64,000 bases of DNA from Hyphomicrobiales bacterium (GTDB lineage Bacteria; Pseudomonadota; Alphaproteobacteria; Rhizobiales; NORP267): NCBI GenBank assembly GCA_021775875.1, contig JAJFHA010000022.1, forward strand, positions 168,007 to 232,006, read 5' to 3'. The position numbers and the translations under genes are program-made. Below are positions 45,097-56,767 of the stretch, piece by piece; position 1 is the first letter of the stretch; each line of letters opens with the position of its first letter. Under the pieces are notes generated by a model. The model was given only the letters and a program-made list of their open reading frames with translations. It searched no databases and was not told the DNA's origin.

Positions 45097-46251
45097 ATGT
45101 TGATCCCCTCGCAGCGCGCCCTGTTTGATATTCCCGAAGAGGTTGCCTACTTAAATTGCGCCTATATGTCGCCTCTCATGACAAAGGCAATCGATGCAGG
45201 AATTGCCGGGGTTAATCACAAAAAGCAGCCATGGTTGCTGACCATCAATGATTTTTTTACCGGGCCGGAGGCTATTCGCAGCAAATGCGCTCGCATGATT
45301 GGCGCCAATCCGACAGACATTGCTCTCGTCCCGTCGGCCTCCTACGGGATCGCTACCGCCACCAAAAACCTCCCGGTTGAACCGGGCCAGGAAATCATCG
45401 TTCTCGAAGACCAGTTTCCATCCAACATTTATCCATGGCACCAGCTTGCCACTGAAAAAGGTGGCATTGTACGGATCATCTCTTTTAGCGACGCCCAGAC
45501 CGGCAACGGCGATACCGATTGGACCAAGGCCATTGTAGAAGCCATCAGCGACAAAACCGCTATTCTGGCGCTGCCCCATTGTCACTGGACTGACGGTTCA
45601 CTAATAGATCTGATCAAGGTCGGCAAAACATCAAGAAACCACGGGGCCGCTCTTGTTCTTGATGTCACCCAGTCCTGCGGCGCTTTGCCAATCGATATGA
45701 AATCCATCCAACCGGATTTTCTGGTTTGCGCCTCATACAAGTGGTTGCTCGGTCCTTATTCGACGGGATTTCTGTATGTAGCGCCCAAATGGCAGGATGG
45801 CGCTCCCCTTGAAGAAGGCTGGATTGCACGTAAGAATTCAGAGGATTTTCGTCGCCTCGTGGATTATCAGGACGAATACCAGCCAGGCGCCATCCGCTTT
45901 GATATGGGAGAGCGCGCTAGCTTCCATCTTTTGCCTATGATGGCAGCCGCGCTTGACCAATTGCTGGATTGGGGCGTTGAGAATATCGCCGAAACCTTGC
46001 TGCAAAAAACCCGCTATATTGCAGACAGGGCTGCGGTGCTGGGCCTGACGTCCCAACAGGAAGACTTGCGGGCGAACCATTTTCTTGGCCTCCGGGTCAG
46101 CGACGGCATTCCGGATAGCTTGCTTGCTGCCTTGGCCAGCGAAAAAATCTATGTGAGTGTCCGCGGCGATGCAATCCGCATCACGCCCCATCTCTATAAT
46201 ACAAATGAAGATTCTGATCGGCTTATCGATACATTGAAGCGAAATTTGTAG
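45097..46251 (+). CDS. Class V PLP-dependent aminotransferase/lyase
   Basis: A 384-residue enzyme of the cysteine desulfurase/kynureninase fold. The PLP-binding Lys is in FLVCASYKWLLGPYSTGF, preceded by the Asp in GAALVLDVTQSCGALPIDM. VPSASYGIATATKNL binds the phosphate. There is no nearby partner protein. The fold does not tell whether it is a desulfurase, a lyase or an aminotransferase. It is divergent from the barrel gene and convergent with glmM. Confidence 0.8.
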   Translation: MLIPSQRALFDIPEEVAYLNCAYMSPLMTKAIDAGIAGVNHKKQPWLLTINDFFTGPEAIRSKCARMIGANPTDIALVPSASYGIATATKNLPVEPGQEIIVLEDQFPSNIYPWHQLATEKGGIVRIISFSDAQTGNGDTDWTKAIVEAISDKTAILALPHCHWTDGSLIDLIKVGKTSRNHGAALVLDVTQSCGALPIDMKSIQPDFLVCASYKWLLGPYSTGFLYVAPKWQDGAPLEEGWIARKNSEDFRRLVDYQDEYQPGAIRFDMGERASFHLLPMMAAALDQLLDWGVENIAETLLQKTRYIADRAAVLGLTSQQEDLRANHFLGLRVSDGIPDSLLAALASEKIYVSVRGDAIRITPHLYNTNEDSDRLIDTLKRNL

Positions 46252-46260
46252 GCGTCAGGC

Positions 46261-47604
46261 TCAAGCCGCAGATTCAACGGCGGATACGATTTCGTTGACT
46301 ACTTTTTTGACCAACCCTACATCTTCGCCTTCCGCCATGACCCGGATCAGAGGTTCCGTCCCTGAGGGGCGGATAACAACCCGGCCCGCATCACCAAGTG
46401 AATTCTGAGCGTCATCGATGGCCGCTTTTACATTTTTGTCTTCGAGCGGTTTGCCACCATTCAAACGAACATTTCGCAAAATCTGCGGATAGGGATCAAA
46501 TTTGTGGCAAATCTCGCTGACCGGACGCCCCTCCTGGCGCACCACAGCAAGCAATTGCAACGCCGCGACCAAACCATCGCCAGTCGCTGAAAAATCCGAG
46601 AGAATGATATGGCCGGATTGTTCCCCGCCAACATTATAGCCGTGTTCACGCATATGCTGAACAACGTTGCGGTCGCCGACATCGGTCCGGGCCATATTCA
46701 ACCCTTCGCCTTCCAGGAATTTCTGCAGTCCCAGATTGGACATTACCGTGGCAACAATCCCGTTAGCCGCCAGCTTGTCAGTTTTGGCCCAGGATTGAGC
46801 AATAACCGCCAGCAACTGATCTCCATCAACAACTTTACCTTTTTCATCAACGATGATCACCCGGTCAGCATCACCATCAAGTGCAATCCCGATATCGGCG
46901 CGCACTTCATGTACTTTGCTACACAAAGCTTCGGTGGAGGTGGATCCGCAATCATCATTGATATTGAAGCCATCAGGCGACGTACCAATTTCAGCAATTT
47001 CAGCACCCAGTTCCCAAAGCGCTTCCGGGGCTACTTTATATGCAGCCCCATTGGCACAATCGATCGCGATACGAACGCCATCAAGGCGCAAATTGCGGGG
47101 GAATGTACGTTTTGCAAATTCCATATAGCGGCCATGTACGCCGTCAATACGCTTGGCGCGCCCGATCCGGCGCGGCGACGCGCGAAGCTTCGATAAGTCT
47201 TCATTCAGAAGGGATTCAATTTCCCCTTCCATCTCGTCCGACAGTTTCTGACCCTTAGGCCCGAATAGCTTGATGCCGTTATCCTGAAATTTATTGTGGG
47301 ATGCAGAAATCATCACGCCCATATCAGCTCTGAGTGAGCGGGTCAGCATGGCAACAGCCGGTGTTGGAATGGGTCCCAGCAAAAACACATCGATGCCCAT
47401 CGAGGTAAACCCGGCGACCAAAGCCGGTTCGATCATATAGCCTGAAAGCCTGGTATCCTTGCCGATCACGACCCGGTGCCGGTGCGAACCGCGCATAAAC
47501 ATCCGGCCCGCCGCCATACCAACCTTCATGGCGAGTTCAGGTGACATAGCGTCGCTGTTGGCGACGCCGCGAATTCCATCTGTGCCAAAGAATTTCTCTA
47601 CCAT
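46261..47604 (-). CDS. glmM: Phosphoglucosamine mutase GlmM
   Basis: A 447-residue enzyme interconverting glucosamine-6-phosphate and glucosamine-1-phosphate for peptidoglycan and lipopolysaccharide. The active-site phosphoserine is Ser102 in [17 protein letters not shown], the metal loop is [17 protein letters not shown], and the sugar-binding end is [19 protein letters not shown]. It is the last gene of the ftsH-folP-glmM group, common in Alphaproteobacteria. Confidence 0.97.
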   Translation of the reverse strand: MVEKFFGTDGIRGVANSDAMSPELAMKVGMAAGRMFMRGSHRHRVVIGKDTRLSGYMIEPALVAGFTSMGIDVFLLGPIPTPAVAMLTRSLRADMGVMISASHNKFQDNGIKLFGPKGQKLSDEMEGEIESLLNEDLSKLRASPRRIGRAKRIDGVHGRYMEFAKRTFPRNLRLDGVRIAIDCANGAAYKVAPEALWELGAEIAEIGTSPDGFNINDDCGSTSTEALCSKVHEVRADIGIALDGDADRVIIVDEKGKVVDGDQLLAVIAQSWAKTDKLAANGIVATVMSNLGLQKFLEGEGLNMARTDVGDRNVVQHMREHGYNVGGEQSGHIILSDFSATGDGLVAALQLLAVVRQEGRPVSEICHKFDPYPQILRNVRLNGGKPLEDKNVKAAIDDAQNSLGDAGRVVIRPSGTEPLIRVMAEGEDVGLVKKVVNEIVSAVESAA

Positions 47605-47717
47605 CTATAGCTCCGGATTTCCCGTGGAATTCAAACTTTACCTATCTGATTCCTGTCTGCATTCATTCTAGTACACTTGTCACCACACAACTCGCTCAAA
47701 AATTATGTGCGTTTCTA

Positions 47718-48803
47718 TCAAACGCGCTCCCCAACAACGCTTTTTTCGCCAAAACCGCTTGCCCTACGCCAAACATCAATCGCCTGCCGGGTTTCAGCGA
47801 CATCATGCACACGCAATATCTGTACACCCTGTGTAACTGATGCAAGAGCCGCACCAATCGAACCTGCCGCCCGTTCGTTGGCGTCAGAAACCCCCGTAAC
47901 CGCACCAATGAAACCCTTGCGAGATGCCCCAACCATGATCGGAACACCGAGCATATGGAATAGCGATAGATATTCCAAAAGCTCCAGATTTTGACCAAAT
48001 GTCTTGCCGAACCCGATACCAGGGTCAGCCACAATCCTGTTGCGATCAATCCCCGCTTCAACAGCCGCATCAACCCGCGCCAACAGGTGATCAAAAACAT
48101 CTGCAACCACGTCTTCATATTGAGGGTTATCCTGCATCGTCTTCGGTTCACCCTTAACGTGCATAAGAATGACCGGACATTGGGCCTTGGCCACAACATC
48201 TGCGCTGCCGGGATCGAACTGAAGCGCGGAAATATCGTTGATAATCCGGGCGCCTGCCTCAAGTGCGGCGCTCATTATATTAGCGCGCCGGGTGTCGATC
48301 GACACCGGGACGCCTTCACCGCTCAGGGTCTCGATAACGTGAATGACCCGGTTATGCTCTTCTTCCTCTGAAACATCTTCAGCGCCGGGACGGGTGGATT
48401 CGCCACCGATATCAATAATATCCGCCCCTTCCGCAGCAAGCAGGCGGCTTTGGCGGATCGCTGTTTTTCCGGACGCAAATTTTCCACCATCGGAAAAACT
48501 GTCCGGCGTAACATTGACGATCCCCATCAACCGCGGCCGGTCTAGAGAGACACCTGCAAATTGCGCACGTGGTCCGACAATTCGCTCAATCAACTGCGTA
48601 ATTGCAGGATCATCACTTTTGGCAAGATCAGCAGCCGCCAACAAAGTCCGGCTTTTGTCATTACGGTGCCCGGTAAATGCGTCAAATTGCGTGAAGGCAA
48701 CGCCGCTCCCACCAAGAGATAATGCTTTGCTGTCAGCAATGGCAGCGACGGCTGTATCTCCATATAGAAGCCCAACGGGGCGCAGATAAAGTCCGCCGGT
48801 CAT
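47718..48803 (-). CDS. folP: Dihydropteroate synthase FolP with N-terminal extension
   Basis: A 361-residue folate enzyme, about 80 residues longer than the E. coli form at the N-terminus. The extension (YLRPVGLLYGDTAVAAIADS) has no known domain. The barrel part has GIVNVTPDSFSDGGKFASG, DIGGESTRPGAEDVSEEEE, VSIDTRRANIM and DPGIGFGKTFGQNLELL. It lies between ftsH and glmM on the same strand. Confidence 0.95.
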   Translation of the reverse strand: MTGGLYLRPVGLLYGDTAVAAIADSKALSLGGSGVAFTQFDAFTGHRNDKSRTLLAAADLAKSDDPAITQLIERIVGPRAQFAGVSLDRPRLMGIVNVTPDSFSDGGKFASGKTAIRQSRLLAAEGADIIDIGGESTRPGAEDVSEEEEHNRVIHVIETLSGEGVPVSIDTRRANIMSAALEAGARIINDISALQFDPGSADVVAKAQCPVILMHVKGEPKTMQDNPQYEDVVADVFDHLLARVDAAVEAGIDRNRIVADPGIGFGKTFGQNLELLEYLSLFHMLGVPIMVGASRKGFIGAVTGVSDANERAAGSIGAALASVTQGVQILRVHDVAETRQAIDVWRRASGFGEKSVVGERV

Positions 48804-48846
48804 GTCACCCCCGTCACATTCTTCGCGTATTCAAAATTGTCCCTGA

Positions 48847-50772
48847 TCAGGTCTGGGGCTGGGGTTCCATACCTTCGGTATCGGATTTTTTCCCTGGTTT
48901 TCCATTGCCGGAATCAGGAACCATCGATGAACGCGCAGGCGGCCCATCGTCCCCCTCATCACGAACCGGAGGATGGCCTTTCAACAAGGCTACAATCTCA
49001 TCGCCGGACAAGGTCTCGTATTCGAGTAATCCCTCGGCAATGATTTCGAGCTTTTTCTTGTGCTTTTTCAGTATTTTCCCAGCTGTATCGAAACCCTCTT
49101 CAACCAATTTACGAATTTCAGAATCTACAAGATTTTGGGTTTCTTCACTCACCGTCTGGGTCCGCGCTACCGAATGGCCAAGGAATACTTCTTCTTCATT
49201 GGCGGAATAGGACAAAGGACCAAGCACGTCGCTCATGCCAAACTGGGTGACCATGGCCCGGGCCAATTTGGTCGCCATCTGGATATCTGCTGATGCGCCA
49301 GAGGTTACTTTGTCGTAACCGAAGGTCATTTCTTCTGCGATCCGCCCGCCCATGGCAACAGCCAGGTCGGCCTTCATCTTGGCGCGGGTCAAGGAAATCT
49401 GGTCACGTTCAGGCAACCGCATCACCATCCCGAGCGCCCGTCCACGCGGGATGATCGTCGCCTTGTGAATTGGATCAGACGCTGGCTGATAAATCGCCAC
49501 AAGCGCGTGCCCGCTTTCATGATACGCAGTGAGTTTTTTCTCTTCCTCGGTCATGACCATGGAGCGCCGCTCGGCCCCCATCATGACCTTGTCCTTGGCA
49601 TCTTCAAAATCCTGATGCATCACAAGCCGCTTGCCGCGCCGGGCTGCCAGCAGGGATGCTTCATTGCACAGATTAGCCAGGTCAGCACCGGAAAATCCGG
49701 GCGTACCGCGCGCAATGGTTTTCAACACCACATCCGGTGCCAGCGGGATATCGCGGGTGTGAACTTTCAAAATTTTCTCGCGACCAATGATATCCGGATT
49801 GGCGACAACAACCTGGCGGTCAAACCGGCCCGGGCGAAGCAAGGCGGGGTCCAGTACGTCCGGACGGTTGGTCGCGGCAAGCAGGATGATCCCTTCATTG
49901 GTCTCGAACCCGTCCATCTCCACAAGCAATTGGTTGAGGGTCTGTTCGCGTTCATCGTTGCCGCCACCAAGGCCGGCACCACGATGACGACCAACCGCAT
50001 CAATTTCATCGATGAAGATTATGCAGGGTGCGTTTTTCTTGGCCTGCTCGAACATGTCGCGGACGCGGCTGGCACCGACGCCCACAAACATTTCAACAAA
50101 ATCAGACCCGGAGATTGTGAAAAACGGAACATTTGCTTCCCCGGCAATCGCACGGGCAAGCAGGGTTTTACCGGTGCCGGGAGGGCCAACAAGCAAAGCC
50201 CCTTTCGGGATTTTGCCACCAAGCCGCTGAAACTTCTGCGGCTCTTTCAAAAATTCAACAATTTCCTCAAGGTCTTCCTTGGCTTCATCAATCCCGGCCA
50301 CATCATCAAACGTAACCCGGCCATGGGCTTCGGTCAGCAAACGGGCCTTGGATTTGCCAAATCCCATGGCTTTGCCGCCACCGCCCTGCATCTGACGCAT
50401 GAAAAATACCCAGACGCCGATCAACAACAGCATCGGGAACCACGAAACAAGAACACCAAGCAAGGATGGCATTTCTTCGGTTTCGGGCCGTGCCGTGATC
50501 GAAACACCCTTTTCGGTCAGGCGCTGGACAAGGGTCGGATCATTGGGAGCAAAAGACTGGAACGCACGTCCATCGCTATACTCACCCAAAATCTGATCGC
50601 CGGTAATGGTAACACCACGCACATTTCCAGCGTCAACTTCCGCCAGAAATTGGGAAAAACTGATCTCACTTGTACCCGGCCGCTCATCAGGGCTCTGGAA
50701 AAGCTGAAACAATGCGATCAGAAACAGGCCGATAATGACCCAGAGAGCGAAGTTGCGGAAATTGGAGTTCAT
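48847..50772 (-). CDS. ftsH: ATP-dependent zinc metalloprotease FtsH
   Basis: A 641-residue membrane protease for quality control and regulated proteolysis (for example of RpoH or LpxC in enteric bacteria). There are two N-terminal membrane segments (~6-22 and ~105-127), an AAA+ domain with [17 protein letters not shown] and [20 protein letters not shown], and the zinc motif in [11 protein letters not shown] with a downstream Asp/Glu ligand in the [10 protein letters not shown] helix. It follows tilS after a 189-base gap that may hold its own promoter. Confidence 0.98.
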   Translation of the reverse strand: MNSNFRNFALWVIIGLFLIALFQLFQSPDERPGTSEISFSQFLAEVDAGNVRGVTITGDQILGEYSDGRAFQSFAPNDPTLVQRLTEKGVSITARPETEEMPSLLGVLVSWFPMLLLIGVWVFFMRQMQGGGGKAMGFGKSKARLLTEAHGRVTFDDVAGIDEAKEDLEEIVEFLKEPQKFQRLGGKIPKGALLVGPPGTGKTLLARAIAGEANVPFFTISGSDFVEMFVGVGASRVRDMFEQAKKNAPCIIFIDEIDAVGRHRGAGLGGGNDEREQTLNQLLVEMDGFETNEGIILLAATNRPDVLDPALLRPGRFDRQVVVANPDIIGREKILKVHTRDIPLAPDVVLKTIARGTPGFSGADLANLCNEASLLAARRGKRLVMHQDFEDAKDKVMMGAERRSMVMTEEEKKLTAYHESGHALVAIYQPASDPIHKATIIPRGRALGMVMRLPERDQISLTRAKMKADLAVAMGGRIAEEMTFGYDKVTSGASADIQMATKLARAMVTQFGMSDVLGPLSYSANEEEVFLGHSVARTQTVSEETQNLVDSEIRKLVEEGFDTAGKILKKHKKKLEIIAEGLLEYETLSGDEIVALLKGHPPVRDEGDDGPPARSSMVPDSGNGKPGKKSDTEGMEPQPQT

Positions 50773-50961
50773 TATAATCCCTTGTCACGCCCCGGCAGGT
50801 TCCGGGATTAAGTCCGCCAGATACATGCCATATACATGTTTGACGGGAGTTACATCTAATACCTGATCACAAGATAGGTGCGACAACCCCGTCTGCCAAG
50901 AAAAACCGGGCATTTTTACGCACTCAGACCCGTATTTTTTCAAATACAGTTACCATTTTCA

Positions 50962-52266
50962 CTAATTTACCGGTTTGGAGCCGAAATCCGGATCAATTTG
51001 CTTGCCACCAACAAACTCTGCTGTGACACCGGAGAGAATCGGAAACCCTTCAAGATGCGGCACCGCGAGAAGCTTTTCGTCACGCCAAAACGAGACCATT
51101 GTTCGCGCCTGAGGGCCAATTCCACGCGGCAAGGCACCAGTCTCATCGGCACCGCGTGCCATGCGCCAACCATCGCCGCCGAGAGCCCGCACAATCACAT
51201 TGTGATCCTGCTTCATATCAAAGCTGACCCGAAACCGGCCATCCCAGATCTTGGTGTCACCGGGAGAGAGAACCAATTCGCTCAAACCCTGCCGTCCTGT
51301 TTCCCGCCAAATATCGATTTTCTCGCCCTTGGTATTAATCCGGCACCCGGACAAGGTGCGGCTAACTTCAACGCCGGAGACAATGGTTTCCATGAGATCG
51401 CGAAGCCGGGCCATCCTTGGGCGATAAACCTTGCCGCCAATCGCGGTCAGGCACCGGGACAATAATCTAAGCCTGGTATCAGGCAGCGCCTCGCAAAATT
51501 CTTTCCGCCCGATCATGCAATGACCGGCGGGATCAATTTTTACCGCCCGTGCCGCCAAATTGTCCGCCACTTGCTCCAGAACATCCGCAGCATCCCGCAT
51601 CCGCAAAGCCGTCTCAGCCAAACGCGCCGGATTTAGTCCCAGTTCCTCCAATTGAGGTGCCAGATTGCGGATCTTCACCCGGTCATAAGCGGTGTCATCA
51701 TTGCTCGGATCTTCAATCCACTCAGATTCCGAACCAAGACATTCCCTGAGTTGCGCTTTGGAAATTCCTAAAAACGGCCTCACCAGATTGATGCCCCAAA
51801 TCCGAGTTTCCGACGCCATCGCTCCGAGGCCGTCAACGCCACTACCCCGAGCCAATCGCAACAGAAATGTTTCGGCCTGGTCTTCCAGATGGTGTGCGGT
51901 GACCAGAATTTCAGCACCAATTTCGTGACACGCATCGCACATCAGCCGATACCGCATTTCACGGGCTGAGGCCTGGATATTGCTGCCGGTCAATTTTTGG
52001 TCCGCAGTCAAAATCCGACATGAAAATCCAAGTCCGTCAGCAGCCTCGGCGACAAACCGGGTTTCCTGATCGGCCTCCGTGCGCAATCCATGATTGACGG
52101 TCAGAACCATGATTTCAGGACCATCGTCCCAAACCGTTTTTGCCCACTCTACAAGCGCCAATAAAGCCATGGAATCCATGCCGCCTGAGACAGCAAGCGC
52201 TACTTTTCCCGCTCTTTTCAAAGGAGCCAGAAGCGTCGCAACTTCGGTATCAGTAAAAGGTGTCAT
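50962..52266 (-). CDS. tilS: tRNA(Ile)-lysidine synthase TilS
   Basis: A 434-residue enzyme that changes the anticodon base of tRNA-Ile(CAU) to lysidine. The N-terminal PP-loop is VALAVSGGMDSMALLALVEW. It continues with LTVNHGLRTEADQETRFV and VTAHHLEDQAETFLLRLARG. The C-terminal ~200 residues form the TilS accessory domain, less conserved. It sits between ftsH and cpoB as in many Alphaproteobacteria. Confidence 0.95.
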   Translation of the reverse strand: MTPFTDTEVATLLAPLKRAGKVALAVSGGMDSMALLALVEWAKTVWDDGPEIMVLTVNHGLRTEADQETRFVAEAADGLGFSCRILTADQKLTGSNIQASAREMRYRLMCDACHEIGAEILVTAHHLEDQAETFLLRLARGSGVDGLGAMASETRIWGINLVRPFLGISKAQLRECLGSESEWIEDPSNDDTAYDRVKIRNLAPQLEELGLNPARLAETALRMRDAADVLEQVADNLAARAVKIDPAGHCMIGRKEFCEALPDTRLRLLSRCLTAIGGKVYRPRMARLRDLMETIVSGVEVSRTLSGCRINTKGEKIDIWRETGRQGLSELVLSPGDTKIWDGRFRVSFDMKQDHNVIVRALGGDGWRMARGADETGALPRGIGPQARTMVSFWRDEKLLAVPHLEGFPILSGVTAEFVGGKQIDPDFGSKPVN

Positions 52267-52293
52267 GTCGTGTCTGCCTGACGCCCTAAATTA

Positions 52294-53313
52294 TTAGCAA
52301 CGGGCGCTTTGCTGCTCTTGCATCGCCCGCGCCCGGATATCCCCTGAATTCGGATAATTGCTGATCAATTCAGCAAATGTCGAACAGGCCGCGCTGGTCT
52401 GTCCAAGTTGCTGCAATGACATACCTAGCTTCAACAAGGAATCCGGGGCTTTCTGGCCGGTTTGGTGCTCGGAATAGCTTTTGAGAAAGGCGTCCGCTGC
52501 TGGTCGGAATTGGCCGCGCACGAAAAATGTTTCCCCCAGCCAATATTTGGCGTTGCCTGCCAGGTCACTGTTTGGATAGTCCTGCAGAAATCCACTGAAC
52601 GCGCCTTCGGCAGCATCGAAATCCCGCTGAAGAATATAAGCATAAGCGATATCATAAGCGCTGCGCGGATCTACGGGCACACCAAATGTCACTTGCCCGG
52701 CATTCTGGTTTTGCGATTGGGAATTATTCGATTGCCCGGTCGGTCCGGTCTGTACAATCGGCCCGGTCTGTACAATCGGATTGATATTGATCGGGCCACC
52801 CTGGAGCGTGCCCAAGGTTCCCTGCGACGTACCAAGCGAGTTGGAGCCAAAGGTTGCCGAGCTTGTTGATGCCGGCGGCAGGGGCTGGGTGTTGAAACTT
52901 TGTCTGACGGGGGCCTGAGACAGGCTGCCGCCCAACGCGCCCTGTTCCTGGAACCGGAATTCGGTATCTTCCGCCATCCGCCGCATCCGATCTTCAAGCT
53001 GGCGAAGCTGATGCGCGTTTTGTTCGGCAAGCCCGGTCAGATTACGCAAACGCTCTTCAATGCCATCGAGCCTGACAGCCATCGATGCGCTGCCTGCATT
53101 GCCACCAGCAACCACGCCGCCGCCACGCAGATTTTGCAGCGACTGGACCTGACTTTCCAAGCGGCTGATCCGGTCTTGCAAAAAAATCAGATCGGTCTGG
53201 GACTGGCTCAATGCAGGGCCGCCCGGCAGCCACAACAAGCCACAAAAAACCAATGTACCTGCCAGCAGCAAGCTCTGCTTCGTGTCTCTAAAAATTGACC
53301 TTGATAATGTCAT
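52294..53313 (-). CDS. cpoB: Tol-Pal coordinator CpoB (YbgF)
   Basis: A 339-residue periplasmic protein that couples peptidoglycan synthesis to Tol-Pal during constriction. A signal peptide (~12-36, ending ALSQ) is followed by a coiled coil (LQDRISRLESQVQSLQNL), a Gln/Asn/Gly-rich linker, and a TPR domain (AYDIAYAYILQRDFDAAEGA, AKYWLGETFFVRGQFRPAAD). Start at 53313 is chosen to place the signal peptide properly. It lies after pal. Confidence 0.93.
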   Translation of the reverse strand: MTLSRSIFRDTKQSLLLAGTLVFCGLLWLPGGPALSQSQTDLIFLQDRISRLESQVQSLQNLRGGGVVAGGNAGSASMAVRLDGIEERLRNLTGLAEQNAHQLRQLEDRMRRMAEDTEFRFQEQGALGGSLSQAPVRQSFNTQPLPPASTSSATFGSNSLGTSQGTLGTLQGGPININPIVQTGPIVQTGPTGQSNNSQSQNQNAGQVTFGVPVDPRSAYDIAYAYILQRDFDAAEGAFSGFLQDYPNSDLAGNAKYWLGETFFVRGQFRPAADAFLKSYSEHQTGQKAPDSLLKLGMSLQQLGQTSAACSTFAELISNYPNSGDIRARAMQEQQSARC

Positions 53314-53368
53314 GGTAGACCAATGCTCACCTTCAATAAGATTTGCCAGCCGCCATCCATCAACTGGC

Positions 53369-53863
53369 CTAGCCGCTGTTCTGGCCTTCAAGTACCGTCA
53401 CTGCACGGCGATTTTGTGACCAACAGGAAATATCATCGCATACCGCAACCGGACGCTCCTTGCCAAAGGAAATTGTGCGCAGGCGACTTGCCGATACGCC
53501 CCTGCTAACAAGATAATTCCGCGTTGAAGTGGCGCGACGCGCCCCCAATGCCAGATTATATTCGCGCGTACCGCGTTCATCAGCATGGCCTTCGATCAGG
53601 ATAGAATAGTTCGGATATTTGTTGAGCCATTCTGCCTGCTTGTCGAGTGTCACCTTTGATGCGTCCGTCAGGCTTGTGCTGTCGGTTTGAAAAAACACCC
53701 TGTCGCCAACGGTCACCACAAAATGCTGGGCGGAGCCGGGCTCAGCCCGGGTCAGCGTGCCATTCAGCCTATCCTGACCATCATTCGAGCAGGCAGCCAC
53801 GAACAACATGGCAAAGACGATAAACAGGGCCCGAAACATACCTGGACCAGAACCGTAAGACAT
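53369..53863 (-). CDS. pal: Peptidoglycan-associated lipoprotein Pal
   Basis: A 164-residue outer-membrane lipoprotein. The lipobox is in AMLFVAACSND. The OmpA-like domain has NYSILIEGHADERGTREYNL and ALGARRATSTRNYLVSRGV, which bind meso-diaminopimelate in peptidoglycan. The start at 53863 has GGAG eight bases upstream; a longer frame to 54031 would overlap tolB and lack a signal peptide. Confidence 0.96.
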   Translation of the reverse strand: MSYGSGPGMFRALFIVFAMLFVAACSNDGQDRLNGTLTRAEPGSAQHFVVTVGDRVFFQTDSTSLTDASKVTLDKQAEWLNKYPNYSILIEGHADERGTREYNLALGARRATSTRNYLVSRGVSASRLRTISFGKERPVAVCDDISCWSQNRRAVTVLEGQNSG

Positions 53864-54009
53864 AAATTTCTCCTCGATATCGCCGGACAAAACGCCGCCA
53901 CAACATAGTTGGCGTCGATTATTTTCTGTCCCGCTCTTCAATATTTCTCTGCCGCCTGCATCAGGTGGCGAACCTATATCCACTCTTACCTGTAAAGCAA
54001 TGGAAACGT

Positions 54010-55410
54010 CTAATTGGTTAACGGCGACCATGACGGATCGGACGCAAATGTGGGGGTCCCGACCCGGCGTTCGTTACGCCCGGTTAGGTCAACCGACCAA
54101 ATTTGTGGACCACCATCGGCGCCAGGAATTTCACGGAAAAACATCAGCACCCGGCCATTCGGCGACCATGTTGGGCCTTCATTATGAAATCCTTCAGTTA
54201 AAATCCGCTCGCCGCTGCCATCGGGGCGCATAACCCCGATCAGAAAGCGACCCTGCACAACTTTGGTGAAAGCGATCAGATCACCGCGCGGCGACCATAC
54301 CGGAGTGCCGTAACGCCCCTGGCCAAACGATATCCGCTGCTGGTTGGTGCCATCCGCGCTCATCACGTAGATTTGTTGAACCCCGCCCCGATCAGATTCA
54401 AAAGTGACCCGCTCCCCATCCGGTGAGAAAGAAGGCCCGGTATCAATTGCCGCCGTATTGGTCAGGCGGGTTGTCCGTCGGCTACGCAAATCCATTGTGT
54501 AGATATTTGTATTGCCGCCGGTTTGCAGGCTCATGATAATTCGCTGACCATCAGGCGAGAAACGCGGGCTGAATGTCATGCCGGGAAAATCCCCGACAAT
54601 GCCGCGCTCACCGGTCAGAATATTGAGCAGATAGACCCGTGGCTGAAACCCGTCGCCGTAGGACATGTAGGTGATTTCCTGGTTCGAAGGGCTAAAGCGC
54701 GGCGTCAATACAAGATCAGAGCCGTTGGTCAGATAGCGCATATTGGCGCCGTCCTGATCCATCAGCGCCAACCGCTTGACCCGGGCGTCTTTCGGCCCGG
54801 ATTCTTCGACAAATACAATCTGGGTATCGAAATAGCCTTTTTCCCCGGTGAGACGCTCGTAAATTGCATCTGATATGACGTGCGCGACGCGGCGCCAATT
54901 ATCGGTGTTGGTGACAAATTGCTGGCCGGTCATCTGTTCGTTGGCGATGATATCCCACAGCCGGAATTCGGTACGCAGCCGCCCGTCATTTTGCAATGTT
55001 ACACGCCCGGTCACCAGGGCTTGCGCGTTGATCTTGCGCCAGTCATCAAATTGCGGTGCCAGGTCGATATTTTCGATCCGCTCGATAAAGGCAGCTGGAT
55101 CAATAGGCGCGAACAGACCGGACCGGATCAGGTTGGCAGAAATCACATCGTTGATATTGCGCGCGGTATCGCCGAGCCCGGACGAACCATCGACAAATTG
55201 CGACAACGCAATCGGTAACGGCTCCACCACGCCTTCGGTAATATTGATTTCAAGCACTGCATGGGCTGGCTGAGGCTGAAAGACAAGACCGGCAAGCGCA
55301 AAGGTTATTACAAACGGCACCATAAATATATGGCGCCAAATGCATACCCGCCTCACCCGGCTGATATTACCCGCTTCCATTGACGCCACTCCTGTACTTT
55401 GCATACCCAT
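54010..55410 (-). CDS. tolB: Tol-Pal translocation protein TolB
   Basis: A ~466-residue periplasmic beta-propeller that links TolA and Pal. A signal peptide lies within the first ~50 residues ([20 protein letters not shown]). An N-terminal domain (residues ~60-190) is followed by repeated propeller strands: [36 protein letters not shown] and [17 protein letters not shown]. The start is uncertain (55410 or 55380). It follows tolA. Confidence 0.95.
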   Translation of the reverse strand: MGMQSTGVASMEAGNISRVRRVCIWRHIFMVPFVITFALAGLVFQPQPAHAVLEINITEGVVEPLPIALSQFVDGSSGLGDTARNINDVISANLIRSGLFAPIDPAAFIERIENIDLAPQFDDWRKINAQALVTGRVTLQNDGRLRTEFRLWDIIANEQMTGQQFVTNTDNWRRVAHVISDAIYERLTGEKGYFDTQIVFVEESGPKDARVKRLALMDQDGANMRYLTNGSDLVLTPRFSPSNQEITYMSYGDGFQPRVYLLNILTGERGIVGDFPGMTFSPRFSPDGQRIIMSLQTGGNTNIYTMDLRSRRTTRLTNTAAIDTGPSFSPDGERVTFESDRGGVQQIYVMSADGTNQQRISFGQGRYGTPVWSPRGDLIAFTKVVQGRFLIGVMRPDGSGERILTEGFHNEGPTWSPNGRVLMFFREIPGADGGPQIWSVDLTGRNERRVGTPTFASDPSWSPLTN

Positions 55411-55414
55411 AAAT

Positions 55415-56308
55415 TTACCCGCCCAGCATCTGGCGCGGATCAAATGTTACCCGAATATCACGCCAGGTTTCATATTTTTCTGGCGGCAACTGATACGGCG
55501 CGCAACGGCGCACGGCACGCAACGCACTTTCCGCCGCCACCCGCTCTATATTTCCGTTGATTCCGCCATCCACTTGCGGCGGTCCGCTCAAACTACCGTC
55601 ACGGCGCAAAGTCATGCGAATGGCGACCGCCAGGTTTTCCGCGCCGCGCACCCCGACCGGTGGGCTCCAGCAGCGCGAGATTTGCCGCCGCAGCAAATCA
55701 ATATCGCTGATAGACATTGTGTTGTCGCTCCCGCCCGACTGGCCACGCGTTGCAGGCTGATCGCTTTGGCTGTCATTTTGCTGGCGCTGGGGTTCATTCT
55801 CGGGGGATTTGTCCAGCAAGGCCGCAATTCGGTCAGCATCAAACTGCTCCCGGGCAGGTTCAGCCCGGCGCGGCGGCCGGGGCCTGAATGATGGCATTTG
55901 CATCGCATCTGTATTGATCACAACGCGTTGAGGCTCTGGCTCCGGGGTTGGCTCCGCGACCGGTTCAGGTTCCGGTTCTGGTTCAGGCGTCGGCGCGGGC
56001 TCGGCCGCAACCTCCGGGGTCGGTTCTGGCGTTTGTTCGGGTGCAGGCGGTGTCTGCTCTGGCGGCAACGCTGCGGTTTGGGTAGGTGGCTCGGGCACCG
56101 TTTCTGCAACCGCTGCGGTTTCCGGTTCCGCTTCCGGCGCGTCTTCTTCGCCAGCCATTATCCGGGTCAGCTCGGACGCCGTGATAATATCAACCGGCAG
56201 GCTTTGCACCGCGTCCACTTCGAATATTTCAGCCGACGGGAAAACCAGCGTTGACCATGTCAGCATGATGACATGGGCGGCACCGGATATGGCAAGACCG
56301 ACACGCAC
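55415..56308 (-). CDS. tolA: Cell envelope integrity protein TolA
   Basis: A 297-residue inner-membrane protein. One N-terminal membrane segment (~5-25) is followed by a Pro/Glu/Ala-rich linker ([19 protein letters not shown]) instead of the longer helical TolA domain of enteric bacteria. A C-terminal TonB-like domain has [20 protein letters not shown] and [18 protein letters not shown]. It connects the TolQR motor to TolB and Pal. It starts 1 base after tolR ends. Confidence 0.9.
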   Translation of the reverse strand: MRVGLAISGAAHVIMLTWSTLVFPSAEIFEVDAVQSLPVDIITASELTRIMAGEEDAPEAEPETAAVAETVPEPPTQTAALPPEQTPPAPEQTPEPTPEVAAEPAPTPEPEPEPEPVAEPTPEPEPQRVVINTDAMQMPSFRPRPPRRAEPAREQFDADRIAALLDKSPENEPQRQQNDSQSDQPATRGQSGGSDNTMSISDIDLLRRQISRCWSPPVGVRGAENLAVAIRMTLRRDGSLSGPPQVDGGINGNIERVAAESALRAVRRCAPYQLPPEKYETWRDIRVTFDPRQMLGG

Positions 56309-56309
56309 G

Positions 56310-56765
56310 CTATTGTCCCTGATCCTCTTGTTCCGTCACCAATGCGATCCGGCGAAACCCGGCTTCATTGATCCGCCCCATGACCTTCATCACTTCGCCG
56401 TATCTAACGGCGCGGTCGCTACGCACGAAAATCCGCTCGTCATAACCGTTGGCAGCTATAGCGAGTAATTTAGGCACCAATTCGTCCAAGGCGATCGGCG
56501 TTGATTGGAGATAGATAACGGAATCCGCCCCGACCGAAATCGTCAACGGGTCGCTGTCGCCCTGCAATTGCTGGGCGCGGGTTTCCGGCAGATCAATCGA
56601 AACACCTACAGTGAGCAACGGGGCCGCGATCATGAATACGATCAACAATACCAGCATAACGTCGACCATCGGGGTGACATTGATCTCGGCCATCGGCGCA
56701 TATTTGCGCGCGCCGCGCCGCTGTCCGCCACGTCCACCCTGATAGTTTTGCAAACCGCCCGCCAT
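56310..56765 (-). CDS. tolR: Tol motor protein TolR
   Basis: A 151-residue protein of the ExbD/TolR family. A single membrane helix carries the proton-coupling Asp in INVTPMVDVMLVLLIVFMI. The periplasmic domain includes SVDLPETRAQQ and RIFVRSDRAVRYGEVMKVM. It lies between tolQ and tolA. Confidence 0.96.
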   Translation of the reverse strand: MAGGLQNYQGGRGGQRRGARKYAPMAEINVTPMVDVMLVLLIVFMIAAPLLTVGVSIDLPETRAQQLQGDSDPLTISVGADSVIYLQSTPIALDELVPKLLAIAANGYDERIFVRSDRAVRYGEVMKVMGRINEAGFRRIALVTEQEDQGQ

Positions 56766-56767
56766 GG

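Noticed and set aside
49465..50811. 448-codon open frame on the plus strand
   Set aside because: It lies antisense to ftsH, has no recognisable domain, and its length follows from the codon use of the real gene.
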